Shown: positions 34,993 through 47,800, numbered from the stretch's first letter. The stretch is 64,000 nt of DNA from Pipra filicauda (GCF_003945595.2 NW_024104378.1:186001-250000); one strand, 5' to 3'. Numbers and translations are program-made. The notes: generated by a model not told the origin, from the letters alone.

Positions 34993-36985
34993 CTGGTTCA
35001 TCCTCTGTGCACAAACGTCATCTTGATCTGATATTTGTTTGGAAAAAATATGTTTCTCTGCACTTCCAATAATGAACTCAGAGCTCCTTCCCTCATGTAC
35101 TCACCTTCGAAATATGCTCATCCCAGCACACATTTCCCACCCATCTCCCCATGCAGAGCAATCCCAACATTTTACCCACGGAACAAATGCACATGGAAAC
35201 CCTTCCCATCTGTCCAGAGCTGCCTGTGGAGGCTCCAGCATTGAAATATGTGTGGGGTGCAGTAAGGATTTCAGCTTCATCTCACTCATTTTGGGAGCAA
35301 AGGTCATGGTGTGTTCAAGGGAGGGATGCAGAGGATGCTGGGATGAGATGGAGCTGGGATGCAGGTCATGCCAGGGTGTGGGTTATGCCCTGCTGCAGGT
35401 TGGGGAGCAGATTTAGTGCCTGTCAGTACTTTGTGACACCTCTGCCATTCAAAACCCCATGGACATATCCCTTCTCCAGATCCCTGGCCCAGCACTCCTG
35501 CCCTGAGGGTCTCCCAGGGGTTCTCGCTGTGCTCCCGAGCACACGGCAACCTCTGCTCCCACTCACTCTTGGGAACATCCACGTAGCCAAATCCACCAGT
35601 CCTGCTGGAAAGCATCCTCACATGGTGGCAGAAGAGCTGACAGCTCATTTTTCAGCCAAGGGTGGCCCCACAAACCAGGGTGAGGAGGTGCTGGCAGAGC
35701 TCTGGCTGCTTTGGCAGCATCCCTGCCCAAGGAACATCTCTCCTGTGGGTGAGGAGAATGTTCTCTTGAGGGATGTGAAGTGAGGGCTCCAACACAAGCC
35801 TCCTGTCTGGGAAAGAAAACATGGGAGGATGTTTCAGAGAAGCTGGAACTTGCCTGATGGAGTCTGGGCTTAGCAGCAAAGCCGGGCTCTGTGTGCCAGG
35901 GGTGGGTGGGGAGCTGTGCTGTATATTAAAGCCCTGTTGATATTAGGAAGTTCCATAAAAAAATCATATTTTCTCTTGACCTTTCAGTTTCTGGAAATGT
36001 AAATACAATAAACAAGCTTGGAAGGGATGAGCTTATGCTGAAATATGAGGATATAGCAGAGTGGAAAGTAGAATGCAAACAAGGAAGCAATTAAGTGCAC
36101 AATGAAGGGAATTAACCAACATACAATCCATTACATATTTATTTATGCTTAGAAGCATAACTAATAATAAACATAGGATTTCCACAAAGAATACAGTCTC
36201 AATTCCCTATTTTAAACTACTCTATGGAGCTATGATGGTTATAGATGGAGAAATTCCTTCTATCCCATTCTCCATGTCCCAGTTCTTCCCCGCAGCAGGG
36301 GTTTTATAGCTGCTGTCTGGGTTTACAGAGCTGGGAAGGCTCTGATGCAGCTCCTGTGGCATCTCAGAGCAGTCGCTGCCTTCCAAGTGGTTTGTTTGCA
36401 CAGGGTGTAGTGGGATGGAATTCTGCTCCATGCTGGAGCTTCTGGGTACCAACATACTATAAATATTAAATAATCAGCCTTGTGATCGTTGGCTTGGAGA
36501 CAGACAGGCAGGGATCGACCTGGCTTTTGCCAAACCTCTTGGATGAGGTTTCAGTGAAGCAAAGAGCAGCTCACAGTGTGTTTTGGACCCTGTAGGCCTG
36601 ACTTGGTGGAGGGCATCTGGGAAGAAGAGGGTTTTCTCTGGGCTACCTGCAAGTGGCTGATTTGAAGTACAGTGTACAAGTCTGAGCCACCTCAGTGGAT
36701 CTGCTCAAGGGCTTTAATGCTTGTCATGGGTTTGCTGAACTGGGCTTCTGGATGGGAAAGGGGTTTTTGGAAGTGGTGAGTACCTGCAATGACTTTACTA
36801 AAGATTTTGGCCGTTCAGCAGCTCTGAAAATAAAGAAGAGCAGGAAAACGTGTGAGAAGATCCAGGTGGACTGAACTACTTGTAAAAACTGTTGTAGAGA
36901 AGATAACAGAGACCCTTGCATTGCACAAACCCTTTGCACAGGTGCTCCTGGCATGAGCCAGAGTCCTCTGAGCAGACAGGAACCA
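34993..36985. other. Unique non-coding tract
   Basis: A 210-codon plus-strand frame at 35,151-35,783 has no recognisable domain and is overlapped by other frames. The block at 35,930-36,190 is AT-rich and listed separately. Confidence 0.5.
35930..36190. promoter_or_regulatory. AT-rich candidate conserved block
   Basis: Unique AT-rich sequence with TTACATATTTATTTATGC at about 36,131-36,148 and several TAAT and ATTA words. Such composition is common in conserved distal enhancers and in matrix-attachment DNA, but no direct evidence is available here. Confidence 0.15.
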
Positions 36986-37071
36986 CTGAATGGTTTGGGT
37001 TGGAAGAGACCTTCAAAGGCCATCTAGTCCAACCCCAATGGAATGAGCAGGGACACCTTCCACTGGATCCA
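36986..37071 (-). mobile_element. CR1 3' tail, older type, antisense
   Basis: ACTGAATGGTTTGGGTTGGA then AAAGGCCATCTAGTCCAACC and ATGAGCAGGGACACCTTCCA. The CATCTAGTCCAACCCC wording differs from the GCTCATC type of the other copies, pointing to a different subfamily. Confidence 0.88.
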
Positions 37072-39767
37072 GCAGCATGTCCATCTCCCTGTAAACACTG
37101 GGGGGAGGTGTTTTTCCTTGGAAACCTTTCCAAATCGTTATTTTACAACCTCTGAGGTCACATAAAGGTGGTTCAAGGTGCTTTTCCTGTTCCTTGCTGC
37201 CCCTTTGGCTGGTTTAGGGCTGGTTTTAGGCACCACCTGTATCCACACTGTGATGGGGACCATCACCCTCATCTTGGATTATTTATGGATCCAGCTTTAG
37301 TTGCTAAAACCCCTATTTTGGATGTTATTAGAGCTCCCTTTTGTCATGAAGGGTTGGCACTGGTCTGTCTCCATGGATAATTCTCTCGTGTTACTCCTAC
37401 CTGCTTTGATGTACATGAACATGCAGAGCTTGGAACCTCCTCCCTGATGAGCTGCCACATTCTCCAGTGTAAGGGGACACACTGGACTGACAAATGCTTT
37501 GCAAACTTATTCCTTATGCTGATCCTTTTGGAGCTGTACACCATCTGACATTTGTGTTGCTTACGGGAATCATTAATTTGCATAAAACTTGGGAGATGTT
37601 ATGGAAGGGCTCATTAGTGCTAGACATTGTTATTAATTCTTTATTATTTAAATTGCCATTGTTTCGTCTAAGGACAGGGTTGTGTTATGAGGAGCACAGT
37701 TAATGCAGGGTTGTGGTTGGTACCATAAACACTCAATGTACTCATGAACATATGGAGAAAGTGTGGGGAAGAAGGTTTTGCCTCATTTGTCAATTAGTAA
37801 AATGTCTCAGTGGCTGTTGCTGGAATGTTTATGCTTTTTCCTCTCTGAGTTTAGACAAAGTATGGGAAATATCATGGGCCAGTTGCTTTAGAGCCATTAT
37901 AAGGGAATGGAAATGAGGGGGGATAAAAAGATCAAGTCTGCCGAGTGCTACTTGTTCTAAACCCTTCAACCCTTCATGTGATGAGCTGTGGCTGCTGCAG
38001 CACACAAGTGTCCAGGCACTTCAGTCTCTTGCTTATTTACTTATTTGTTACCTTCATGATGCTTTCCTGGAGCTGGGAGGTGCTGCCACTTAAAGGAAAA
38101 GGAGTGGAGATGTGCCAAAGCAAGAAAAAAATAATCTGTTGCTTAGCAAGTTGATAAGGGAGGTGGAATTCCAAATCCCACTTCTTACCTGTCTGGACCT
38201 CTCCAGCCCTTGGTGAACTTCTCGTGAGGTTCCCCCTGGCTGTGGGATCCCACCGTGTGTCTCATGGCTCCTTCCTCCATGAAGATTTTGGTATGGTTCT
38301 CATTAAGGTCAAGGTTCCCTGCTTGATCCAGGCAGGTATGATACTGATTGTGGCCCAGAGATGGACCAAAACCTGTACTTTGATCCAGAAATCCCTGAAC
38401 GTGAGAAAAAATTGAAGGCCAGACTTCACTCCCTTTAATCTTTGTGCCCCGAATGCTGGGAAAATTCAGATTTGGAGCTGAATGTTGTGGTTTGGGCTCA
38501 TCTCGAATATTTACCATCTGAGCCCCTGAAAACAAAACCAGCATTTGACTTTCAAAGCAGTGGAGAACTCGAATTAATTTTCTAGTTCTGTTCTTTCCTG
38601 CTTTGCTTGTGGTCAGTGCAAGTTATGTCTGTGGCAATGAGAGCAGAGACTCCTGTCTCTAAATTATTCATCTCCAGCAGGATGTCGGGATGCTTTGATT
38701 GCACATTTTGAATTGATAACGAGGACACACAGCCAAGGTTTTGGTCCAAAAAGGCGCATAACTTACCCTGAGTACACTTTGCTTCTGCTGTAGAGCACCA
38801 GGGAGGGCTTTAATGAAGGTCCTCGTGGCTGAACACACACGTGGATTGTGTCTGTTCTGCATTTTTATTTATGAGCATTAAAATCACAGTGTGTGATTTA
38901 TCTGAGCACAAGTACAAAAGTGTGCAATGGAAATGTCCTCCAACGTGAAGTGGCTGTGCAGCGATGAAGAGGCAACACTGGCAGGGCTTGGAGGGAGATG
39001 CTGTCTCCTGGTCCCATCTGTCCATCTGCCTCCAAGAAGTCACAGCTTTATCCACCCTCCCTTGTTTGGTTACTCATGGGGCTGTTACAGCTCAACTGGG
39101 CTCCTCCAAGAGCACCACAAACCACAGAATGATATAGAGGAGAGAAGTTAATACCCAGTTTGAGGGAGAGTGGAGGAGCTCAGGAGGTTGGCAATGGGCT
39201 ATGTGGAGTCTTGCATGGCCAGCCTGCCCTGATGGCTGATGAGGGTTTGGGAACTTATGGAAAAGTGGGGTGGTGATGTCATGGTGGAAAAGATGCCCAC
39301 ACTGCAGAACCTGCTGTCATGAGTGAGGTAACCAGTAACCTCAACAGAAAGGCTCAAACCCAACCCGTGTTTGTGGAGGGGCTTCTCCAACAAAAAGGGT
39401 TGGAGGGGAAGGATGGAATGGTCAGTGTGAATCTGGAGCTGAGCTCAGATTTGCCCCAGTTGTTAAATGACTTCACTGCTGAATTTTTGATGTGTTTTGA
39501 AACTTTAAAAAGAGAGCTGTCATCTCCACCCAGCCTTCCCCCAGACACATGTACTCCAATGAGAGGTCATGGCTGGCATTCCTAGATGTGTTGGCCTGGA
39601 CAATTTTCCTTGGGAAGCTGCAGGAAGGTCTTACCTGGCCAGAGAAAATGTGGAGAGCGTGTGATGTAAACACAGCAGAAATGTGAGCAATTATTTAGCA
39701 GCTGGAAATAGCAGGTGTTTTGTGCAGACAACTCCAGGCTTTTCTGGGGAAGTTGCTCTGGTAGCAA
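37072..39767. other. Unique non-coding tract
   Basis: No repeat or gene recognised. The AT content is high around 37,550-37,950. Confidence 0.5.
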
Positions 39768-40128
39768 GCTGGGGGTCAGTCTCTTCTCTCAAGTAACAAG
39801 CAATGGGACATGAGGAAATGGCCTCAAGTTGTTCCATGGGGGGTTTAAGTTGAATATTAGGGAAAATTTCTCCATGGAAAGGGTTGTCCAGCCCTGGCAC
39901 AGGCTGCCCAGGGCAGGGGTGGAGCCTCTATCCCTGGAGGGATTTAAAAGCCACGTGGATGGTGCGCTTGGGGACATGGGTTAGTGGTGGCCTTGGCAGT
40001 GCTGAGATACCCCATGGTGATTGGTCAAGGGCACTGCCAAGTGCGTTCAGGCAGTGCTGGGGGGATGGTTGGACTCGATGATCTTGGCAGTCTTTTCCAA
40101 CCTAAATGATCCTGTGGTTCTATGGTTC
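39768..40128 (+). mobile_element. CR1 3' fragment, third subfamily, with a 45-bp insert
   Basis: Matches another CR1 3' type: GTCTCTTCTCTCAAGTAACA, GAAATGGCCTCAAGTTGTTC, GGGATTTAAAAGCCACGTGG, GGTTAGTGGTGGCCTTGGCA and GTTGGACTCGATGATCTTGG. Against the sister copy at 59,177 it carries about 55 extra bases: GGCAGTGCTG at 39,995-40,004 is repeated at 40,050-40,059 with 45 unrelated bases between. Confidence 0.93.
39995..40059 (+). repeat. 45-bp insert bounded by 10-bp direct repeats
   Basis: The direct repeats GGCAGTGCTG look like a target-site duplication or the scar of a fill-in repair event inside the CR1 copy. The insert itself matches nothing I recognise and is too short to carry a gene. 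Confidence 0.7.
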
Positions 40129-41190
40129 TCCTTTGGGAAAAGTGCTCCTTTCTGGGGGGGAAGGTCCTCCTCTTTAGCAAGTGCTGCAGTTGCCTGTTTG
40201 AGGTGCTTCCCCGTGGTGGTGAAACAGGGGGCAGGTCTCATTTTGAGATTTCCTGGAGCCGCAGTGGAAGCTGCTGAAATCCCACCTCAGGGTGGGTGAC
40301 AGCACTGCAGAAATGCCCCTTTGTAAGTGCAGGGGCTGTTGGTGAGGCTGAGGTGGTGGCTGGTGTCTGTTCAGTGCTGGAAACAAAGCGTGTGTCCAAT
40401 TTGCACCTTTGGGGCTCTCTGTCAGCAGCTGCTCCCCCCACCAACACTTACTGCCTTCCTGATTTAAAGCAGACCAGATTCACCGTCCAGCTCGTCCTCT
40501 GTGGGCAGGGGAGGTAAATGCAGCACCCGTTTGGTTTTGTGGCAATTACACTTTCTCTTTTTTTACAGAATTATTTTGGATTGTCATTTTCTGACAGGTT
40601 CTTGGCTGGGCTGGGCTGCAGCTGCCCTCATTAGGGGCTGTGCCAAACACAATCTTGGTGATATGGAATATGATGCCATGTGCAGTAGCAATTGAATCCA
40701 ATTACATCCCTGTAATGCTTTTTAAATTGAAAGCCTGGGAGGAGAGAGATGCTGAGCTCATCAGTGAGTGACTGCACTCAGCTTCCTCCTGGGCCGTGAT
40801 ATATCGGGAATGGGAAGGAAGGGAATGTCCCCCCTGGGGATTAAAGTGAAAACAGAGTCACACCACATGGGGTTTATGCCATATTTCTCTGTGAATAACA
40901 CCCACAGCCCTGGGCACTGCACAGGTGAGCGGTGAACACCGAGAGAGGTGAACAAGCTTGACCAAGATCATCACCCATCAGGTCATCAGTGGAGGCAATG
41001 GCTGAAAGTCCCTGTCAAGTGGCAGCTTGCTGTCACCAGCACTGGACTCTCAGTTCTCCCTCCTTGCCAACCCCCCAAAATTTTCAGACAAATATGATAT
41101 TTTGCTTTTTTCTCCTCTACTGCGCTGTTGGATTGTCTTGCTTGGGCTACTAACAAACACCAAATGACCTCCAGCTAATGGATAAAAAGG
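40129..41190. other. Unique non-coding tract
   Basis: No repeat or gene recognised. Confidence 0.5.
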
Positions 41191-41397
41191 AAGAAATCCT
41201 TACCTGTGAGGGGGGTGAGGCCCTGGCACAGGTTGCCCAAAGAAGCTGTAGCTGCCCCATCCCTGGAAGTGTTCAAGGCCAGGTTGGACAGGGCTTAGAG
41301 CAACCTGGTCTAATGGAAGGTGTCCCTACCCATGGCAGGGGGTGGAACTGGATGAGCTTTATGGTCCCTCCCAACTCAAACTATTCTGGGATTCTCT
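41191..41397 (+). mobile_element. CR1 3' fragment
   Basis: [20 protein letters not shown] is readable, then an early stop (GCT TAG), so the ORF2 end is mutated. The full tail follows, with GTGTCCCTACCCATGGCAGG and TTCTGGGATTCTCTG at the 3' terminus. Confidence 0.95.
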
Positions 41398-41994
41398 GAA
41401 CACAGTTATAACTGAAAAGCCCCTGAGGGCACTGAGGAGCTTTGGGGAGCTGTGCTGGACCTGGGTGATGGTGAAACGAGCACATTTTGCTTGGGTTCAC
41501 TTTGTTGTTGTCCCAAACATGCGTTTACTGAGACTTTTCAGGAACATGGCATTGCCTGCAGAGCCTAATTCATTGTTTAGGCTGCAGTGCTGAACATCTC
41601 CAAGCATGTCTTGTCTTATGCACAGGGATGGGGAACATATTTTATTCCTTTGCTCTAAAACTTGCTGTTGCATTTCTTCAGCTTTCATCTTTCCCTTCTG
41701 GCAAAAGCAACCACAGTCCTTCCTTCCTTGGCCACATCCTTGCCCTCTGCTCCACATATTTCAAGGCTAGAAAAGTCTTTAGAGGTGATTTATTGTCCTG
41801 CATAGACAGAATTGCATCTTGTTACCTCCCACTTGGAAGTGTGATTTTTCCACTTGTTGTCCTTGAGCTGTTGCACAACCCCCCTGAGCCAGGGCTGGCA
41901 GAGCCTCAGTGCTGGGGCAGGAATGAGGGATGTGCTGGGAACTCCTGCCCTGGACAGCCTTTGGACAGCCCACATGGTGCCTCCCAAGGACTAG

Positions 41995-42085
41995 GGAACG
42001 GGGAAATGCAGGAGAAATGGGGGAAAAACAGGGGAAATGGGGGGAAAAGAGGAGAAATTGGGAAAAACAGGAAAGTGAGGCTGGA
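41995..42085 (+). repeat. Purine-rich GGGGAAA repeat with G-quadruplex potential
   Basis: Imperfect iterations of GGGGAAATG and GGGGGAAAAACA. Five G runs of three or more lie close together, so a G-quadruplex on the plus strand is possible. This is simple sequence. Confidence 0.7.
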
Positions 42086-42904
42086 GGATTAGTAATGATT
42101 ATTTCTGTACCAGGAAGAGAATTGGGAGGTTGCCGACACCGTGTACCCCTGTAATTCCAAGTGTCTGCCCTTTGGGGACAGAGGAGGAAAAATCCAGGGA
42201 GAAGGAGGTACCAGGATATTTGGTGGGGGGAACTGCTGTCCCAGTCAAGCTAAGCCTGAGCCTGATACCAGTTTCTGCAGTTCCCTCCATGGGCTGGTGT
42301 CACAGTCACCAACTGGGCCTGTCAGGGATGATTTAAAACTCAACCCAAACACTCACAGGAACAAAAAATCCAAAGGGAAGCAGTTCAGCCACAGGCAAAG
42401 GGCAGGAAGGATGCTCTGCATTTGGCAAGCCCCGCTGTTTCTTTGCTCCTGCTTTGCATTAAACCATTTGCTGCGACTTATAAAACCAAACAAACAACTC
42501 TCCCTGCTGAGGGGAACAGAAAAGAGGTCGTTGGAAGGGGGTTTGTGTCTCGGAGCCCTCAGGGAGCCCAACATTTCGGGGAATTTTGGGCACAGGAGCA
42601 GCTCATGGGGTCCATCCTGGGGTCACCATGGCAAAGCTGAGCTGCTGCAACATGGTTTGCATTAGATGTTCTTTTCATCCCATGCAGAGGACACGGATCT
42701 ATATGCAGTTGGTTGCGTGTACATGCTGGGTTTGTTTCTTTTTTTTTCATTTATATCACATTTTTTCGATGTTAAGGTTTTTGGGGTTTGGAAGGGAGGA
42801 ATTATTACAGTGGTTGGAGCTGCTTCTTCCTTGGAAATCCTCCTAAATCAGACTCAAAAATATATATGAAAGAATCTCAGGGTTGAAAGCAAAGCAAACC
42901 ATTT

Positions 42905-43191
42905 TTAGGAATTCGAGATGCATTTATAACATTTTTTAACGAGCTGAAAATTTTGAGGGAAATGATTTCCAGTCACTGGACATTTTTGAGAGTATGATTT
43001 CAAGAGGTTGTCAACAAATAGTAGCTCTTCTCTTGGTTCTGCTGTCGCATCGGGGATTTCCAGTCCCAAAGGTTTGAGACGCAATTCGGTCAAAGCTCTA
43101 AAATTTCCAATGCTTTTTCTGGTTAATATGAGGCATTTCTGAAGTTCCACCACAATTGTTCTCCCATTAGCAGTGAAACCCAATGCCTTCT
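42905..43191 (-). other. Exon-like open frame after a splice acceptor, minus strand
   Basis: On the minus strand GGTTGTTTCAG ends at 43,192, a plausible splice acceptor. From 43,191 one frame (after two bases) is open for 95 codons to TAA at 42,905-42,907. The peptide is of balanced composition, rich in K, L and E, and includes EPREELLFVDNLLKSYSQKC. I do not recognise a domain. On the same strand, about 160 bases downstream, nine A follow GATATAAATG (42,739-42,747), which could be a weak poly-A context or chance. It could be a last exon, a retrocopy relic or a chance frame. Confidence 0.2.
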
Positions 43192-43325
43192 CTGAAACAA
43201 CCCAAACTAGGGCTGTGGAACTGGGGTGGATGTTGGCTGGTGCTGGTTGAGAAGGGGTGCAAGCCCAGGTCAAATTGAGTTGGTTCCCATCTCAAGTGAC
43301 ACCCCCTGGCATTGCCAGGGACATA

Positions 43326-43477
43326 GGGAGTCATGAGGCACACCATGTGCCTGAGAGCATCATCCAAGTGCTTGCTGAGCTCTGTCAGCCTTGGGGCCGT
43401 GACCACTGCCTTGGGGAGTCTGTTCAGTGCCCCACCACCCTCTGGGGGAAGAACCTTTTCCTGATATCCAACCTAAG
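43326..43477 (-). mobile_element. CR1 fragment, second subfamily, antisense
   Basis: GAGCTCTGTCAGCCTTGGGG, CCGTGACCACTGCCTTGGGG and CCTGATATCCAACCTAAGG match the 24,419 copy. The terminal tail is missing at 43,326. Confidence 0.9.
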
Positions 43478-43611
43478 GAGTACCCAGTCATAGACAGATA
43501 TTCCTGCCCACAGAGTAGCCACTTGGAAGGGTGGTCTGCAGCCATTGAGGGATCTGCAAGCCATGGACTGGGGCAGAAGAGCTTTAGCAGTTGACCCTGT
43601 TTTGCTGCTTC

Positions 43612-43808
43612 AGGGAAAAATGTGATGGTAGTGAGGCCCTGGCACAGGTTGCCCAGAGGAGCTGTGGCTGCCCCATCCCTGGAAGTGTCCAAGGCCAGGC
43701 TGGACAGGGCTTGGAGCAACCTGGGATAGTGAAAGGTGTCCCTGCCCATGGTAGGGGGTGGAATGTGATGAGCTTTAAGGTCTCTTCCAACCCAAACCAG
43801 TCTGTGAC
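43612..43808 (+). mobile_element. CR1 3' fragment
   Basis: [20 protein letters not shown] is readable, ending at a stop after WSNLG. The tail continues through GTCCCTGCCCATGGTAGGGG to CTTCCAACCCAAACCAGTCT. It lies 134 bases from the preceding antisense copy of a different subfamily. Confidence 0.95.
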
Positions 43809-44791
43809 GCTAAGGAAAATACACTTTGAGATGGCTGAATTCTGGAACCTGCAAAGCAAACCTTCATCCCTCCAGTTGGTCCTAGGGATCTATGGGGGGA
43901 ACAAGACCCATGTGCATGAATTATGGGGGCAGGAACTGTGGCCTGTGGGATGGTGCTGCTCCCCGAGTGCTCCCTGGTTGGTTTTTGGTGGGATAAGGAG
44001 GTAGGTGGGAGCTGAGCTTGGAGAAACCAGATTTGGAGCCACCAGCTCCCTTCCTAGCACTGCTGTCCAGGACAAGCTCCAGCTCATAAACCTCCAGCTC
44101 AGCAGGGAGCACTTGTGCTGTAAACTAATTAGGCAAGTGGTCAAATACCACAAACACCCTCACCCTCATTAGAGACCAATAAGGATCCTGAGGAGGTGCT
44201 GAAATGCCTCATTAACAAAGAGCAGGGCTTCCTCTCTGGGATTGTGCTGCAGAAACAAGGCAGCAGCCCAAGGGTGCAGGAAGCCCTGACACTAATTTGG
44301 TGCCCTGCTAATGATTTAAATGGCAATTAGCTGCTCCAGTGCTATGTCCAAGGCCTGGCTTTGTGGATCACAGAGCGAAGGCGTGGAGATAGTGGGATGT
44401 GTTTGTGTTTACCATGAAAGTGAGGAATTTGGCAGTTTTGTGTGATGAAAAGCTGTTTTCCCGCTTCTTTATCTGCCCTGTCACTGTGTTGACTCAGTGC
44501 TGCTCTCCTCCTTTTTCCAAAATCCTCTTCCCGTCACTCCCTTTAGATACATTCCCTTCCACATACACCCTGTTGTCCTCAAAGGCCTGGGTGCTGCAGC
44601 CTTGGGTTGTTTTAAAGGATCTGGGTGGAAACCACCCTCAGGTCAGACCCTCCTCCAGTCATTTGGCTGGTTTTCAGCAAAATAGGTTTTTTGGTGTGTC
44701 ATGGTGGTATCTGGAGGTCACTCATGAGTGAGGATCTGCATAGTAGTAAACTGGGAAACAGCTCCCAGACAAATTACCCTTTTTCCATATT
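43809..44791. other. Unique non-coding tract
   Basis: No repeat or gene recognised. Confidence 0.5.
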
Positions 44792-44870
44792 AGAATTGTG
44801 CAGTGATTTGGGTCAGAAGGGACTTTAAAGCCCGTCCTGTTCCACCCTCTGCCATGGGGCAGGGACACCT
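44792..44870 (-). mobile_element. CR1 3' tail, antisense
   Basis: GTGATTTGGGTCAGAAGGGA, then CTTTAAAGCCCGTCCTGTTC and GCCATGGGGCAGGGACACC. Fewer than 80 bases; very early 5' truncation. Confidence 0.9.
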
Positions 44871-47800
44871 GCTGTGTTAAGACAAGGAAAGGAGACATAG
44901 TAAGGAAAAGAATCTCAGAGTGATGAATTTTCTATAACGAATCCCAAGAATGGCAAAGAAAATTAACTTTACTCAAGCCAGGCAGAAATTCCTGATTCTG
45001 AAATTAGGCTGAGGCAGGTCCTCTAGACCAAGCCTTCTGCCCAGACTTGTCCTGCTGAATACACTCATTTCTCCAGCGGAGCAGAAAGCTTCAGCAGCAT
45101 TCCTTGGATGCCATCCAGGGAGGGATGTGCAGAAGGGCCTTTACTCTGTGTTTGTCCAGGGAACAACGCAGAGCAAAATTCCTTTGAAAAGTGGGTTTGT
45201 GGCAGGGCAAAAGGTGCAGCTGGAGCCCCTTGCAGATGTGTGATGAGGAGGGATGTATCTCCCCTGATGTCCCTCTGCGGTGAATGCCTTTAAATGCCAT
45301 TTTCCAGCCCAAAAGGCCCCTTAACACTTCCACCCAGATGTGTTTGGGTGCTGATGGGTCCCCAATTCATTTGCTTTAAAAGCAACAACTCACTCGCAGC
45401 TGCTTGAAAAATCAAGGGAGACATTTAATAGAAGCAATAACAATGTTGAATGAAGGAATCCCTGGTGGATTTTCTCGACCTTTGCTGCTTAATGAACCAA
45501 CTGATTCAGCCTGTAGTGTTGAAATAATCCTTCCAAGGACTTTAGAGCCGTCCCATTAAGTCAGGGGAAAGACTTTACAGCAAAACTTTTGTTAATGAAC
45601 CAAGACTTTGTTGTCAGAGGAAGAATTGGGGCTTTCTCTGACCTGACTTTTAGGGGCAGGTGAATAAATTTAATTTCTTTCCCTGCCTTTTAGGCTGACA
45701 CCTAATCATCAATATAGGTTGCAGTGTTTCTTTCTCTTCTTTCATTATTAACTGAGGGACAATGGAGGGGTTTGTAGAAGGCAAATCCCCCAAGCCCTGT
45801 TTAATGCAAAGACAACACCTCCTTCAGCTCAGGAAATCCCTGAGCTGCTTATTTTTTTAGGCTGGGGGAATATTTGGGGGAAAAAAATCACAGCATGTTT
45901 ATTGTATTCTTAAACCCTTCCCTATCCATCTGCTTTTGGCCACTTCCAGTGACAAAATACTGAGCGAGATGGACCTTGGAAAGTCATTATCATGCTTGGC
46001 ATCATCAGGTTGTTCCTCTGTCTTTAATTAGTGTTATGGAAGTGCTGAGGGACAGTTGCACAGAGGGTTTTTTGTCATCATCACCATGTTTTTCCTCTCA
46101 CCTTTCCTCTGACAACCTCTCCGTTCACTGGCTTTCCCTCAGACTGTGGTACCACCAGACATTCTGAAGAGGTCAGTCTTGGATGGGCTAAAGCTTTGCG
46201 TGGCTGCTTTTGTGGGGTTTGATCTCCCACCTTCCATTCCTGAGGATGCTCAGACCTCCAGTGTGGGATTGATTTCTTTCCTTTTGGGTACTTCTGGTGC
46301 TGCCAGAGCAGTGTCAGCTCCATCATGGAGCACTGAAAATCATCTTTTCCACATTTCTGGATGAAGGGTTTTCTATCTATGTGCCCTTTAATGTTGAAGC
46401 TCCTCTCCAAAATCCAGGAAAAGGGACTTCAGTGAATAATATTATGTGTGGAAGGAAGTGACTCCTATCAGGGATGTCATTGATCTGAATGGGGGCAAAG
46501 TGCTGATGATATTTAGGTTCGAGACCTTTCCTGCAAATTTAAAAGCTCTGGGTCCGCTTAGAACCCTGAGAATACCTGCAGTTTTAGATTATTATTCCCT
46601 AGACATCCCCTCTCAAAATAGAAACTGGGACCTTCATTGAAAATCCTTCCCTTGTTGAAGTCAAAGAAAGACGAAACTCCCCTTCCCTGAGGTAGGACCA
46701 GAATTCCAAGCCCTGCAAAAGCCTGTGTTTGACCTCTGCCCACCTTGGAGCAGCCAGGGGATGAGGAAAGCTGGTCCATAGTGAACCAGACACGTTGTAG
46801 GTGAAGCCTGTTAGCAGAGAGGCTCTCAGTGTTCTCCTCTTTCCCATCAAAGCCATTTGGCTCCCAGTTGCCAAACCAGTGCCAAGCCCCAGTGACCTTT
46901 CAGACTCATCACTGTGCTTAGAAGATTTACAGTGGAAAAAAGCTACTTCTTGCAAAGGAACTCTTGCTCCTTCCTCCCAGGAGAGTCTCCAGCCAGTGAC
47001 TCATCCCTGCAGCATCCCGGCTTCCCGTCACCATCCCACAGTGGCTACGGCTCAGGCTCGGGGGGAATCCGTGCCTGCTTGCCTGGGAGCTGGGGTGATG
47101 TCAGCTCCTGCTCTGGCTCCTCTCAGCTCTCCAGACTGCTCAAAGTTCAAAGCTTTAGTCTCATCACCCAGCAGGCCAGGCCTGGCTCAAGCACCGACTT
47201 GCTTCTCCTGAAGTGATGACATTTTAAAAGGGCTTTGGAATGACAGAGGTCCCGGAGTCCCAGAGGAAATGGAGGTGAAGCTCACGGAGAGTCAGGGCCT
47301 GGGTTTGCAGAAGATCTGCCTAAGTCATTGTGTGCCTGTTTCAGGCAGAGCTGCAAACCACAAGTAGCATTTGGAATGGAGCTGCCGTGAAGATTTTCAT
47401 TTCAATTTGCAAAATATTCTCCACCCTGCAGGGTAACACTTGGAGAAGGAATTCTGTGATTCTGGGATAGAGGGAAAAGTAAGTACACTGAAGCTGAGAA
47501 GGAGACAACTGCTGCTCAAGTAAAAAAGGAGCTGAAAAATGAACTGAGATATGGGTCCAAGCCCTGAAGTGCATTTGGGACACATTTCAAACACCTCAAG
47601 AATCCATAAGTGGATCAAGAGACTCAACAGAGCCTTGTGCTGAGGAACATGAGAGCAGCACCGAGGCTCCGGCACGAGGTGGTTTGGATGTCAGTGGTTT
47701 TTGTCTGTGGGACTCTTTGTGTCCTCCTCTTTCCAAATTCTTGGCTGTTCCTCTGAGGCCAAACCACATGGATTTTTTCCTGTTGTAAGGTAGATGCATT

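Larger units (their letters stand above)
41398..43325. other. Unique tract with a purine-rich repeat and an exon-like frame
   Basis: Contains the purine tract at 41,995-42,085 and the minus-strand exon-like frame at 42,905-43,191. A 174-codon plus frame at 42,141-42,665 shows no recognisable domain. Confidence 0.45.

Noticed and set aside
35151..35783. 210-codon open frame as a gene
   Set aside because: No recognisable domain, overlapping frames on both strands, and no supporting signals.
42141..42665. 174-codon open frame as a gene
   Set aside because: It overlaps other frames of similar length and has no recognisable motif. Length alone is not enough in 64 kb read in six frames.
46914..47216. 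Ser/Gly/Pro-rich 100-codon frame as a disordered protein exon
   Set aside because: Low-complexity reading of GC-rich DNA. The competing frame over the same bases is longer (136 codons), and no clear splice or homology evidence exists.
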